Shown here: piece by piece, positions 43,192-55,900 of the stretch
Layout: each line of letters opens with the position of its first letter
Numbering within the stretch: the stretch's first letter is position 1
NCBI GenBank assembly: GCA_047495785.1
Contig: JBLDXI010000042.1
Coordinates: forward strand, 992,001 to 1,056,000
Direction: 5' to 3'
Length of the DNA: 64,000 nucleotides
From: Lepidodermella squamata
Lineage: Eukaryota; Gastrotricha
The notes under the pieces: generated by a model
What the model saw: only the letters and a program-made list of their open reading frames with translations
Databases searched by the model: none
What the model was told of the DNA's origin: nothing
Position numbers and translations under genes: made by a program

Positions 43192-46100
43192 ATGCCCTGC
43201 GCTAAGCTGGGGTTGTCAGCATGGTCGATCCATGTCCTGTTACTGTCAAGTGTATTACAGCTATCGGCCGGTTCATGGGTGCGATGTTTCTCGCAGTTTG
43301 ACGACTCTTTCGACCAGATTTGCCGCCGATCTACTGTTGGCTGTGACATCTTGGAATCTTACCAAGTGCGTTGAGATTAATGTTTAAAACAAATTACACG
43401 TTGTTTATTACTTTTATTACTGTTACTAGTAATACTTTAGTCTTTAGTACTAACTTTAGTTTGATATCATTTCCTTTTCTCTTTATTTGGAATGATTGAT
43501 TTGGGAAAATTTCGTAATTTGATTGGAAAATAATTGAGCTTGTGCTCGGCAAAGGATGAAGGGATTCCGCCTTTCACCCCCTCGAAATCTCCCTCGAAAT
43601 CTCTCTGGGGGCCGTGAAAATTATTCACAAGAAAAAATGGTCCGAATTCGGGGGTGCACGATTGATTTTTACTAGCCATTCCATCATCCGAATTCATACG
43701 TCATGGGGCCTGCTAATTCGGGGGACAACTCTGCATTGTGCGAATTCGGGGGTTCAAAATTAACAATTTTCATAGGTGGGAATTCGGACCTAAGCAATTA
43801 ATTAATGCACATTTTTAAAAATTATTTGTCAACAATGAATGATTACGCAGTTTTCAATACCGAAATATTTATATTTTGAAATTCAAGTCAATTTTCAAGC
43901 CAGTCGACCTTTGTTCATGAATACGACACTTAGAACTTAGATGGTATGAATTCATAGTTCTGAAAAAACAGCACTTTGCAACCTCTTGATTTCAGGGCCA
44001 ACCCCCAATTTCAGATGGAGCATTGCCTGATTTCGGACCATATTTTTCAAGTGTTCCGTGGATCGTGGATCGTTAACGCTAATTTTGAAAAATGTTTGTT
44101 GATTTAGTTGATCCCTATTTTAGGTTATTTAGATTTCAAATGATTCATGAATCATTTTTTTTGCAGAGGAACAGTGGTTTCAAATTCAATTTTTCAAAGA
44201 TTGGTGAGAATCCTGACGTGTCATGATTTTATGTGATTTATCAGTGTCATTAATTTGATTGAAAGCGAAAGTGGGACATTGATTGATTTGATTGATTGAA
44301 GGAGGTCCGTGATTTAAGCCGTAAATCAAATCAAATCAAATTGAAAGCTCTGGACAGAGTACCAATAAGATTTTATATATTTTATATATTTTTAATCTCT
44401 CAATTGCTTTTTTTTAATTAGCTCTCGGATAGAGTTTACGCTGACAATACGCTATGCACCTTCGGGGTAATTTTTGTAATCTGCAAATTAGCAGAATGAG
44501 ACTTATTGTTTCACTAACAGCCTGCCCACAGCTGCTACAACCCTGCAACGCTAACACTGCGCTGTTTACCGGGCGATATTTCTTGCCCAGCGAATTTTTT
44601 CGAGGTAGTGAACAGCGGGGCTTTATGTATTCAACTTCCTGGTTAAAATTTCATTCTCATTCTGGCTGAATTCAGATCGAACGATTCCGAGGCTACGATT
44701 TACTGCGCAGAAGTCTAGCCGATTGCGAGAACTCGACGAGAAACGTAGCAATTGTTACTGAGGCGTTTCGCAATCGACTGTAATGTAATTACAGGGTTTG
44801 ACTTATCAACGATGCCTGAATGGTACCAACTACGTTGCCTGCATGCCTTCGAAGCTGAAATGCCCTGCTGGGACGGTTGGTAATTTTGAATGAATTTCGA
44901 TAAATTACCGAACTTCGAATTTTTTCAGTTGCCATCTCGGAGATATCAAACTCTGCCGGAGTGCGCCGCGACTTTCCGTGAGTTCGAGCAGAAAGAATTG
45001 AGATTGTATTAATTTTATCTATTGCTGTAGAAACGCGCCCCGTGAATTCGGAGTCGCACGTGCGCTGCTTCAATGAACAAACCGGTGCTTTCCTCGGCTG
45101 TCGGCCAGCAGCGATTGGCTGCTCGCAAGTTGCCAACGAAACATCGGTAGTTTTCCACTTGTGAAAACAAGGCGATAATTTTGGTACATTTAATTGTTAC
45201 TAGGGATTCAGCCCGCGGCCTTACATCGATCGTGCGCACTGCGAGAAATGGGTTCGGCGTTTTGCTTTATTTTTTTATTCAAGATGTTCTTAAATTCAAT
45301 GCCTCAGTTTCCCCAACTAGTTTTTGTTTTTTCGAAAGCGATAAGAGAGGAAGTTTTGTTTGGTAAAATTATATTGCTATCAAACAGCTCGGAAACATAA
45401 CTTAATTCCAGATATCTGCTGAGGTTTTCAATGCGCTCCCCTTTGTTTGCAGAATGCAGCTGCGTGTCTACGGAATGGCCGTGTTCAGTGCAGGAACAGA
45501 TGCCCGAATGGTTGGACTTTGGTAAGTAAATCGGATGACAGTCTACGAGAATGAGTCAATGTAAGGGAAAGGATTGAACTGAAAACAGAATTCGTTCAGT
45601 TCAGAGCAATGTTTCAGTGATTATCTACACTACGTCCGCCATCTAACTTTCAAAAAGAAATACTGTATACGTACTAATTTTCGCGGAAATCTTGAATTCG
45701 CGAATTACCCAAAAATGAACATTTTTTATTTTCGCGAAATTTTAAATTCGCGAGGGCGATCCTTGGATAATTGAGTAATAAAACACTAATTTTCGCGAAA
45801 ATCTTGAATTCGCGAGGATACCGCGATCTCGGTAAAAGTTATGTGCCTTTCGTTGCGCGCGGTGCTCAATTCCAGCCCGCTGATTGGTTATCAATCAGAA
45901 CTTGGCTCGCGCGCACTTGTACTTAGTAGTCTTCACAAGCGCGCGTATCAGTTCATTTTTCTTAGTATTGATTTTTAACAAATTTTAGACCGCGCGCGCA
46001 GATTTCAAAGCATTACTACCAAACATCGCGTCGGTTTTCAGACTACAAAATAATTCCAACAATTCGCTATCGAATAGATATAGGGTTCTCGCGTGAAAAA

Positions 46101-49085
46101 GTAATGGAAATAAGTTATACGCGCACCTCAAAATTTGCGCACAGGATGAGAGTTTGAAAACGAAATTGAAGTCGCGCGTAAGATTTTCCCATAATTCTTT
46201 TCGCGAGAAACATATCTATTCGATAGAGAATTTTTTGAATTTTATCAGAGTATAAAAACCGCCGAAATAATCAGAAGTATCTTTCTGTCAATAGCGCGCG
46301 CGGTCCTAAAATGATAATTTGAGTTGAATTTGATTGTTTTCGCAAAATCCACATTTACCCTCTGATTGCGCAATCTGAGGGCCCGTAATTCTCGTAACTC
46401 GTGCGCATGTCTTCCCGGTTATGCGGGCAATAGTGGCTGGTTGCGAAATTGATAGCTGTGTAGAGAAGCGGAAAGTGCTAAGGCGCGCTTTATCGACTAC
46501 TCGATCTACAATGGCACACTAATTATGGCACCAGTGATTTGATTGGCTTAGTCGTCTCAGCCAATCAGCGGCGCCAGCAGCAGCGGCATCCACTTTTAAC
46601 TCAAGCAGTTTTTCATACTGCTAGGAAATGTGCATGAAATGACCAAACCTTTTACTTCTCGAAGGTGCCTGGTGCCCAAGACCGCTTTACAAATCGTTTA
46701 GAATTACGTAATCTCTGCGGGCGATTTTCTTACGAGGGATTTTTTCGCGTGCAATGAATTTTTTCGAGGGATAAATTTTCGCGAATCTTGAATTCGCGAG
46801 CCGAGGTAATTAAAATCACAGCGAAAATGTGTACGTATACATATACAGTATATTTATCTAGGAAAATAAATCTATTACGATCTCATTTTCTCGGCAGTTT
46901 TTCTCAATTGGAACTTCTGCATTTTTCAGGTCAAGGTTTTCCAATCTACGCCATCATCGTTCGCGACTGCCTATTCGAACTGCCTAGCCTTTGCAGCCTC
47001 TGTCACCCCGCCGGTATAATTATTTGTTTTTGTATAAAAAATCTTAAAATTGTTTTCGTAGTTCAACTACAAACAGTGCTTGGATCCGGCAACCTTCGAT
47101 TTGATGTCTTGTGTTAAGAAAATTGAAAATTGCCCTGGCACTTCGGTGTGTTATGAGCAGTATTACTTTGAATGTAAAATTGATTGCTTTTCAATGAATA
47201 GACCAACGATTTCTCGAGGGCTATCGACTTCAACACAACAGAGACATGTCTTAACGGTAGGTTAGCTCTATAGTCCTCTGACGTATCTGTGCGCAAAAGT
47301 CACGTTAAAGCACTCGGAAGCCAAAGGGTCGGTGGAGAATGGTAATCTAGGATTCAGGGTAGGAAATTAGCGCCTTGACAAAAGCACCCCTTGTTTAAAG
47401 AACCGGTCTGCCACCGGATCCCGTGCCTTTATCGAATGACTGCTGTATCGTCCACTTGCCTTCGGGCCTGCTGTCGATCTAGCCGCTTAACAAAATTGGT
47501 ACTGCATGGCGGCTAATAGCCTATGTAGGCTGGAATGCTATGAATGGCCTCGGTTCCAGCATGTAGGGGTTCCAGTTCACGCTCAGGGCCTAGAAATGAA
47601 TATGACTGCATCATTGTGTTCTGACAGGAACTTGTTACCCATAAGAGGAGAAAACTAAATTCGAGCCAAAAAATAATGAAAATTCAGCTGAATTCGAACT
47701 TCGAACTGCGAACTGAGGAATAATAATAAATTGATCAACATTGTGTCATTTCAGCATCGAAGCCGGACTCGTTTCCGCACATCCGTTGCTTCAAAACGGA
47801 ATCGCCATTCGAGTTTACGGGTTGCCTGGCTCTTCCCAATCAATGCCCAGCTGGCGAGTCGAACGTAATTATTTGTTGTTAGCTATTGCGATCGAATTAA
47901 ATTTTCTAATTTTTAGGCAATCGACAACACGATTTACAGCTCGAAGGCTTTATGCGAAGACGGGGTAGGTCGTGTTTAGACGAATCGACAAATACGAAAA
48001 AGCATATACCATTCTCAAGAAATCGCCATTATCTTACATTCAATGCTCATCTCAAATTACTTATGAACTGTCCTCATTTCAGCACGCAGTGCAGTGTGAT
48101 ACCCCAGATGGCAAACGGTGTTACAAGACCTGTCCGACTGGAACTACTCAAGTAAGTTTCATCATCCGTGTGGCCGGTCAGGGACTCAATGCTGGTATTA
48201 TAGGTCAAACCCTACACCTCGGGATCCAATTTCGACGCCAACTACGCGAGATGCTGGCTCGAATACCTTGCGCTCAGCTCGAACAAGACCTACTATTTTC
48301 AATCGCAGGGTCCATTACTCGCCTATTTCCGCCCGCGACTGATCCAGTGTGCTGCGAATGGAGACCGTTTGGCCACGTTTCAAACCAAGGCGGATATGGC
48401 TGCGGCGATTCTCACAATACCTACTAACAGCTTGAGACAACCATACATCGGCCTGACGGCTGTATTCCGCTGGTTGGACGATAACTCTATTGTCGACATG
48501 ACGTCCCCGTTATGGTCTAACCTTGGTGTCCTACCGGGGAACTGTGAGTCTGAAGTCTGAATATGATTTTAAAGCCTGGAATAGCAAGCTTCTTTGACAC
48601 GGATTTGAAATTATTGATGATGGCACTTCCCATCTTGCCCAGGTATGGCTCTGTTTAGTCGTGGCTTGGAAGGTCAATACTGTACTGACGCAATGGACGG
48701 CTTAGTTTGCTACAAAGGCGACGTGAGTTCTTCAACACAAATAATATAATATTATAATGATTGAATATGACAATATTAGGCACCGGCAAGCGATAGATTA
48801 GTTTATGATGGTAGCTTCAATGGCACCTGGGCAGATGCTTCGAATGCATGCCAGTCGAAGAACATGACGCTGCCAGTTATCAAAGACCAGGATGCTTACA
48901 ATCAAACCATGGCGCTTTTAACATCACTCGGTAACAAATCGTTCTGGCTAAATGGCAAGAAGTCAGACCCGGCTGAAATCGGATGGATAACTGGCGAACC
49001 TTTTGACAAATCGTTGATCAGCATCAGGGAATTCATTGCATATCCTAACGCGGCCTGTACGTTCAATAGCATACCAACGCCGTAA
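43192..49085 (+). CDS. Secreted modular protein: three-Cys modules plus C-type lectin domains
   Basis: A many-exon gene. Well supported exons: 43192-43365 (leader MPCAKLGLSAWSIHVLLLSS... and first module), 44422-44466, 44521-44604, 44676-44744, 44795-44879, an exon ending 45146, 45453-45521, 46930-47013, 47062-47145, 47202-47256, 47755-47864, 47917-47964, 48083-48151, 48204-48543, 48643-48722 and 48780-49085. From 46930 to the stop every junction is phase-consistent. Module type A is C-x8-12-C-x6-C (RCLNGTNYVACMPSKLKC, KQCLDPATFDLMSC...), type B is C-x7-C-x3-CPxG (QCDTPDGKRCYKTCPTG, ACLRNGRVQCRNRCPNG). The 3' exons encode a C-type lectin-like domain (TKADMAAAI, YIGL, FRWLDDNS) and the N-terminal part of a second (WADASNACQSKNMTLPVI). 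Boundaries between 44879 and 45146 are uncertain: the obvious TTTTCAG acceptor breaks frame. One intron holds a 1.2-kb inverted-repeat element. Extracellular adhesion or matrix role inferred. Confidence 0.65.
45655..46850. mobile_element. 1.2-kb foldback element inside an intron
   Basis: Ends ATACTGTATACGTACTAATT (left) and GTGTACGTATACATATACAG (right) are imperfect inverted copies. GCGAAAATCTTGAATTCGCG-like blocks occur three times at the left (45665-45815) and once at the right (46772-46800). The centre (about 45989-46310) forms a long imperfect hairpin with GCGCGCGCGGT at one end and its complement at the other, and CTATCGAATAGATAT facing ATATCTATTCGATAG. No coding capacity. Confidence 0.65.
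47387..47435. repeat. Dispersed CCTTGTTTAAAGA...GTGCCTTTATCG repeat, second copy
   Basis: Diverged copy of 35527-35576, in the same orientation, in an intron of the modular secreted gene. Confidence 0.55.
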
Positions 49086-50790
49086 CACTTCAAGTGATTT
49101 CTGCTTTCTGTTAGGCTATATTTTATACCTCAAGCGTTACTTGCAGCAAAACCCTTGCTTGGACGTTGCTCCCGCGATATGTGAGCGAGTATGAGCAGCC
49201 GCACGAAGCAAAACAGCCTACTACAGTCCTACTACATTGATAGCTGTTCGACTCAGTTTGAAAAGCATTGACGACTTCTTAAATAATATTATGATTACTA
49301 GCAACTTTCATCGGCAATTATTTTAGACGAATGCTTATATTTAATCAATTCATTTTGAGTTGCAAATTACTGAACAAATTAAGGTATTAGAAATTCAGAA
49401 AAATGAAGTGATGAAAATAAATGATGGGAAATATAACACTGTGCCTATATTTTTAACCTTGAAACACAAATCTATATTTTTTCATACTTCAAATATAGAT
49501 TTGAATATGAACTATATTTCTGATCTATATCTGAAATATAGATTCAGGTGTATCTATATTTTTGACCTGGAAAATCTATATTTTGAATATAGATGCCCAT
49601 TTCCAAGCCCAATACTTCCGAGGTCTTGAAACAGCTAATTCTAACGGAAAAACGCAGGGATATAGTTATCGCAACACAATTTATTATGAACGAAAATGGA
49701 GAAATTCAATTTTGAGAATAATTTAGACGGGGACAGCTTGGCAGACGGGCTGCAAAAATTGCCCGTAGGAACCAGAATTTCTCAGAAAACTCCGGAAAAT
49801 CGGGCAGCATTTCGTCCCCGCTGTGCATGAATTCGCAGCGATTCGTGGGTCGGATCGCGCAGAAGATCATTGAACAGAAATTCGGTCAGCAAGTCGCCTT
49901 CAACGATCAATAGAACGCGCCGGGAACACTGAGCAGAAAATCCAGAAAATCGGACAGCATTTTGACCCCAATTCGCAGAAATCACCACCTTGAAACTTTA
50001 TTGAACTTGGAGCACTCTTCCAGCGACAGTTCCGATTCGATCACGTTGAAAACATTGACGTACCAAACACCGTTGCGACGCGCTAGTCCGAAACTGAACA
50101 ATTTTCAACAACCTGAGATGCGATTCCGACAGACTGCTGTCGACCTTCTTTCATTGCATCCAAACGTGTCGTTCAGATCGAACCAGTTTCTTCGGATCGA
50201 AAGGCGCAAAGTTTTCGCGAACATTGATTTCGAAGGAAGCAGGTTTCAGGGTTGATGGGTTATCGAACCATTCGGCTTCAATTGCGGCAGCTTTGCCAAT
50301 CGGAGCAGAATTCTGGGAGCATTTGTTCGGGAAATTCGAGCGGAATTCCGGTCGGACAGAAAATCGACTTTCAAAACGAGACGAAATTCGAACGAATGAG
50401 AAAAATGAGCGAGAATGATAGAAACTCATTAACCTCGTGAAATCTCGTCTCCACTCGCCTGCCGGCTCGTTCCGCCTCGATTTCACTCGTTTCATTCGTT
50501 TTACTCGATCTATATTTTGTGCTTCACTCAAATATAGATTCCTACTCATGTTATATCATACAAATATACATTAGAATCGTTAGAACGCGAGCACACAACG
50601 CATCTTCATTTTTTTTACCGCACATTCCCAGACCCGACAATCGTATTGGTTGAATAGTCACGCGTAAACCTGCACAAGTGACTTATCGAAAACATTTTTT
50701 TCAGACCGCAAAATGTGAGCAATTCTTGTCAATTGATGCGCGGTCCTCGTTCGAAAAAATCATAATTTGAGGCGAAATTTGTTAATGTGC
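49086..50790. other. Gene-free, with AATATAGAT half-site clusters
   Basis: 49470-49600 and 50505-50545 contain many ATCTATATTT / AAATATAGAT half-sites in both orientations; they may be the inverted ends of a ~1.1-kb element. Small ORFs between them (49.96-50.55 kb) are Arg/Phe-rich and unrecognised. Confidence 0.4.
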
Positions 50791-51755
50791 ATTTATTTAT
50801 TTATTTATTTATTTATAAGCTTTAACGCCCTTGACAAGAGGTAATTTGAAAGTGAAACATGTAATTGCAGGACAGTTTACAGATGAATAGGACATTGGCA
50901 AATGATAACAAAAATTGCTTTTTACGAGTGCAGATAGTGTAGTAGTGATGTAACAGCAATTTTTAGGCAACAACAATTCTTGACAAGCTGGATAGCTTCA
51001 TAAAAATATAAGATACATACAAGACAAAATCAAGGCTAATTTATATTCAATTTCAATTTGCCGGCATTATTGGAATGACAATACAGATAAACAGCTTCAC
51101 GACATTCCTGCGCTGATTCTGCTTGATGTGCTGCCGTCGGAAGCTGGTTCCACCAATCAGGCCCGCGGTAACCTAAACTGAGTGCACCGCGCTCTTTGCG
51201 TTCTGTTGGCTTGATCATTGGCTCAAAGTGACGAAAGCCGTACGCGTTGACTGCGTTCAATAGAGTTTGCAACATTGATGGCGCTTGTTGATGTAGACAG
51301 TTCCAGATGAATGTAGCTAGGTGGATCCCGTGTTTTTGATTCACGTCGACCCAACCTAGACGGCGTCTTGATGGTTCGGGATCAGCCAAGGGATGTGCAC
51401 CGCAAATGACACGAATGGCCCGATCTTGAGTTGATTGCAATTTGGCTAGCGAACTCGGCTCTGCCTGACCCAGCGTGATGTCACCGTAATTCAAATGACT
51501 AAACACAAGCCCGTTGGCCATCGTAATCGCCGTCTTTCTATCGACAAACTTGACGGCCAAGCGAAGGGCGTAGAGCCCTCTTCTCGCCTTGCTCTTGGCA
51601 CTCCTTATTTGTTTCTTGAAGGTGAGTTTGTCGTCGATGATAAACCCGAGAGTTATCATTTCATTTGACGGTTGGACAACCACATCGCCGATAGTGATAG
51701 CGAAGTTTGGAGCCGAAGGAACGGCGCACTTGAGTATCATGTGTCCGATACTTCG
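50791..51755 (-). mobile_element. 5'-truncated non-LTR retrotransposon
   Basis: Minus-strand copy whose 3' end is at the left: an (AAAT)n tail (ATTT on the plus strand, 50791-50817), about 220 bp of 3' UTR, then the C-terminal 234 codons of a reverse transcriptase ORF (51036-51740). The protein shows ITLGFIIDDKLTFKKQI, the thumb/connection region after the RT active site, then LNYGDITLGQAEPSSLAKLQ and a Trp-rich C-terminus (GPDWWNQLP), in the manner of CR1/Jockey/L2-like elements. The 5' end is lost at about 51755, where sequence switches directly to a LamG-type gene. Confidence 0.8.
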
Positions 51756-51769
51756 GAGGAAGTGCGTTC

Positions 51770-52518
51770 AAGTTCAAGCAGGGATAAATTGGGCGCCAGA
51801 ATCACTGAAAACTCTGCTGCCGTCGAATGTTGCGATTTGGCCGTTGGTTTCTGATTTGAATGACCGTGTCGACCCGGCCGCGAATTTCTCCGCCCCTACT
51901 ACGGCTCTTCCATTGGTCACCGGGCCGTTTGGCGTCTCGAACTCGGCGCTCTATTTCAATTCAACCAATGCTATGGCAATAACTTCTGCTGATAAGGTCA
52001 AGCTTAACAACGTCAGTTTTACTATTACTTTTCTCGCAAAGATGTCGACCCAGCCAGATAGGCCGCTCCTAGAATTCGCACCTGATGGAACAACGCCGGG
52101 TCTGAAAATTTTGGCTCATACCAACCAAACTTTCCGAATTATAGCTAACAGTACTGGTGCTGATTTTGATTTTCAGTGCCCGTTAAGCTTGGAATGGCGC
52201 TTTCTGGCAATTCTTTTCAACAGTAACAACAACAGACTTGCTGCTTACTGCGACAGAAATGAAGGGTTTTCAAGGGTTTCATCACGACCTGTAACTAGAA
52301 CTGGATCCCTCAGCTTGGCAAGGTTAGTTTAGTCTCAGTTTCACCTGATATGGGTATCCATTCAAAATGTGTGGTTTTGAAGGTCTTGGGCCAGTCCAAC
52401 TGAGCCGCTTATGGGCAGTATCGCCTGTCTGAGCATTTTCTCTACACTTCTGGATCAAGGCAATTTGCGAATTGCGGAAATCAACTGCGCTTCTTTTTCC
52501 GTTCCTGTAATGCGTTAA
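51770..52518 (+). pseudogene. LamG/jelly-roll domain protein, 3' part (5' end cut by retrotransposon)
   Basis: Exons about 51770-52322 and 52383-52518, with a 60-nt intron. The chain has a concanavalin-like LamG fold pattern: VAIWPLVSDLNDRV, SALYFNSTNAMAIT, NVSFTITFLAKMST, LLEFAPDG, ETW-like LEWRFLAILFN, and closes with GSIACLSIFS and INCASFS. Its start is missing: the frame runs back into antisense retrotransposon sequence. It could be the 3' end of a gene whose upstream exons lie beyond the insertion, possibly even an extension of the modular secreted gene at 43-49 kb, or a dead fragment. Secretion is likely from the domain type. Confidence 0.55.
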
Positions 52519-52981
52519 AAAACTCGCAATCGTTGACTCTTTCATTTTTTCTGTTATGATGAAATATTTAGAAAATTATTTTTGTGAAAACTCTGACCTT
52601 CGAAATTATTCTTAATGTGAGTCTGAACTAGAATAAAACATCAAGCGCATTCCCCATAGCGTTGCAAAACCAAGTGGAATTGTCCAGCTTCGAACTAGTG
52701 GATTCTGCCAGTAATCAAGACACGTGCCAATATTGATTTCTGCTATAGATAGGCATTGTTTACCCAAGATCAGCCTTGTTTACCTAGGCCGAAAAAAAAC
52801 GTGTCGACTACTTAGCAACAATCGAATTCAGTTACGCAGCACTTATCCTTACGGAAGTACTATCGTTGTGCGAACGCTTAATCACGCTCACCGCACTAGT
52901 TTTGTTAGCACCTCCAAGCCTTAGCAACTATGACTGAAAAGAAGTGATTTATCCTATACAGTTACCAGCTTTTCATCCATC

Positions 52982-55900
52982 ATGGAACGTAGTAATACTA
53001 TGCAAATGCAAATGAACTCAAAGCCGTTTTTATACATAAGCCGCACCCTTGATTACAAGTCGAGTGAAATTCAATGGCTAGCTAGTCGTCTTTCAAGCAG
53101 TTTCCAAGTCGTTTTCAACGATAACGATGATTTAGCACCCTCTTCTTACAAACAGGTTAGAAATTTTCCGAAAAATAGCCATTGAGTCTTGATTTTTCTT
53201 GCAGGCTATCGACCGATGTGAAGCTGTGTTGATTTGCTTCTCGGCGAAATTCAAAGACCAGCCAACGAATAAAGCCGAGATTGAGTACGCTGCTATGCGG
53301 CATAAACCCATGTTCGTGATATTTCTCGAAGAAATTCAAGAAAAATCTGGAAAATCGTGGCTCATTGCGAATCAACAAGACCACGTCGACTGCTTCTAGT
53401 TAGACGATTTGCAAAACGCGACCTACGGCATTGTCCACTCTTTGAAAGCTCAAATTGCGGCTTCGAAGATTGGCCTACAAGTAATTGGTGCTCCGGTGAA
53501 CGATTTCGATAAAATTATTCAAAGAAATGCGGCTAGTAAGGTGGATTTTTCGAAACTTTTGATGGAAGCTTGTTTCTCAGAAACTCGTAAGTCCTTGCCG
53601 AATTGTTTTACTGAAAATTTAGAATTTTTCGAAATTTAGGTTTGGTTATTCTATCTGGCCGGGCTGAAGTTGGGAAAACAGCTTTCCTCCTTAGCTTATT
53701 TCAAGACTCTGGCCTACAGAAGTTATTCAACGAAAGATGCGGCCTTCGAGCTGCGTTATGGGTCGACTGCATACGTTGGCGCGATAATTGGGACGATTTT
53801 GCAGCTGAAAGGCTGAAAAAGCGATTAGACCATCTTATCAGCGTTCACCACCCTGAAATGCTGACCTCTGCTGATGTAACCAGCGATGACAAACGCGACT
53901 GCCTTTTCGTGCTGGATAACGTGTATCGGCCGGAGATTTTCAAGGTTGTTCAAGACCATTTGTGCTCGAATAAATGGCCAGCGGTTGTTGTATGCCGCGA
54001 AAAATCAGTCGATCACGGAATGGTGAAACAGAAATCATTTTACCTACCGCCCTTCACTGAGCAAGAAATTTCCGCATTGATCGCCGCTTCCGAATTTGAA
54101 ATTGAAAAGGAAGAATTACACTCGATTTACAAGAATTGCGACGGTTTGCCCAGAAAAGCTTTGCGGCTAGCGAAATCTTCAGTTAGTCAAAACAACTGGT
54201 TCTCATGTTGCTCGAAACGAAATTCGAAAATCGACCCTTTAGATGACTGCTTCGTCGATCTATCGAATGTCAAACCTGAGCGGAGTGATTTCAAGACGAG
54301 TAGCGTGGATATCGATTTTGTTAGCGTTCCGAACCTTGACATTGCTTACTACAGACGGCGAGAGGAAACTGACCTAATGTCGAACCTGAAAAGTCTAGAA
54401 ACAGGCCTATTGATGGTTTGCGGGTCTGGTGGTAATGGGAAATCGACTTTAGTCTCGAAAACTCTGAGAACTCAAGCTGGTAATCATCCATTCAACACTA
54501 TTTTCTGGCTTAACTGCTATCGGTGGTATCGAGGGGTGGAAAAACGGCCTGAATACGTCGAGTTTGTTCAGAGGCTAATGGAACTCGGCGCTGAAAATGC
54601 TCCGCCAGAACAGTCTAGAAAATGGTTGAAAATTCGCGATATGGTCAAGTATTTTCGAGAGGACCGACATCGAAAAATCCTATTCATATTGGACGACTGC
54701 TATCATCACTCATTGGTCGAATCGTTCATGAAGCTTACCAATGCTCCGTTTATAGCAATCACCCGTCAAGCAGATTGGTTAGCAGGGGTTAAAGTTGAGA
54801 GTCAAATCTACGTGAAACGGCTGTCCGAATCAGTGATTTGTGACATGTTGTTAACAAATTACGAATTGAAGGATCGATTGGCCCTTGAAGACATCATATA
54901 CCTTGCTAGGGAATGCCATGGTTCCCCGATTGTCGCTGGCCTAATCGGGGGTCGATTTTCGAGGCAAAAGGACTGTAAGAAGGTACTCAGGAACGTGCAA
55001 ACCTCAGAGAATATCCATGCGGCGAATATTTCTGAGGAAGCTGTGATTTCAAACTTATTTCGAGAAACTTTGAGGCAATGTGATACGGAGGTTCGATTTC
55101 GTTATTTCACCTTCCTACTCCTAAACCCTGGCAAGCCATTTCGAGTCTGCGAGTCGATGAATCTATGGGGCCTCAGTTCGGAGGATGAAGCTCTCGAAAC
55201 TCTGTACTTCTTCGAAGAATTGGGTCTGGTAAGGCCGACCCGTCTTCAGAGGAAGAAACAGCCCGGTTTCGAACTAGCCTACCAGATCCATCAAGTTCTT
55301 CACGAATCTGCTCTAAATTCTGCCTGGTCCCTCTTCCAATCGAAATGCTCCACAATCAACGAAGTAAGGATTCAAATAATGGCGGAATGTTCGAGTCGAA
55401 TGAAGGCCTTGAACGATCTGTTAACCGAGCCGATCAATCTAGCTACGAAGGTCGCTCTTTTCCTATATAAGGCAATTGTATTAGACCTAGGCGATCTTGT
55501 CAAACGAATTTGCTACAAATTCAAACCCGGTGATTTTAAGAAGCTCATCAAGCAACAGGTCGAGCAAATATCATCGGAGGGCGTTAAGCTTCAATGTAAC
55601 GATGAAGGTCTAACCGCCTTAATGGCAGTTGCGAGGTATGGCGATAAGGACTTCATCAACCTAACCTATCGGTTTTGCCCGGAGAGCATCAAATTGATCG
55701 ATTCTTCAAATGGAAGGACGGCACTTCTATCAGCGGCTGAGAACGGGAACCTTGACGCGGTTAAATTTCTCCATAAAAAATGGCCTGAAGCTTTGGTTCT
55801 CTACGACAAATCTGGCATGACGCCTTTATCGAAAGCTGTGGCTAATGACCATTTAGAGGTGTGTAAGTACCTCGCTGAAAATTGGCCGAGGGATGTACCG

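Noticed and set aside
53384-53399. A 15-nt intron removing the TAG in NLR-like gene A (GTCGAC...TTCTAG)
   Set aside because: It would keep frame but is far shorter than any other intron here; paralogs have coding sequence at this place.
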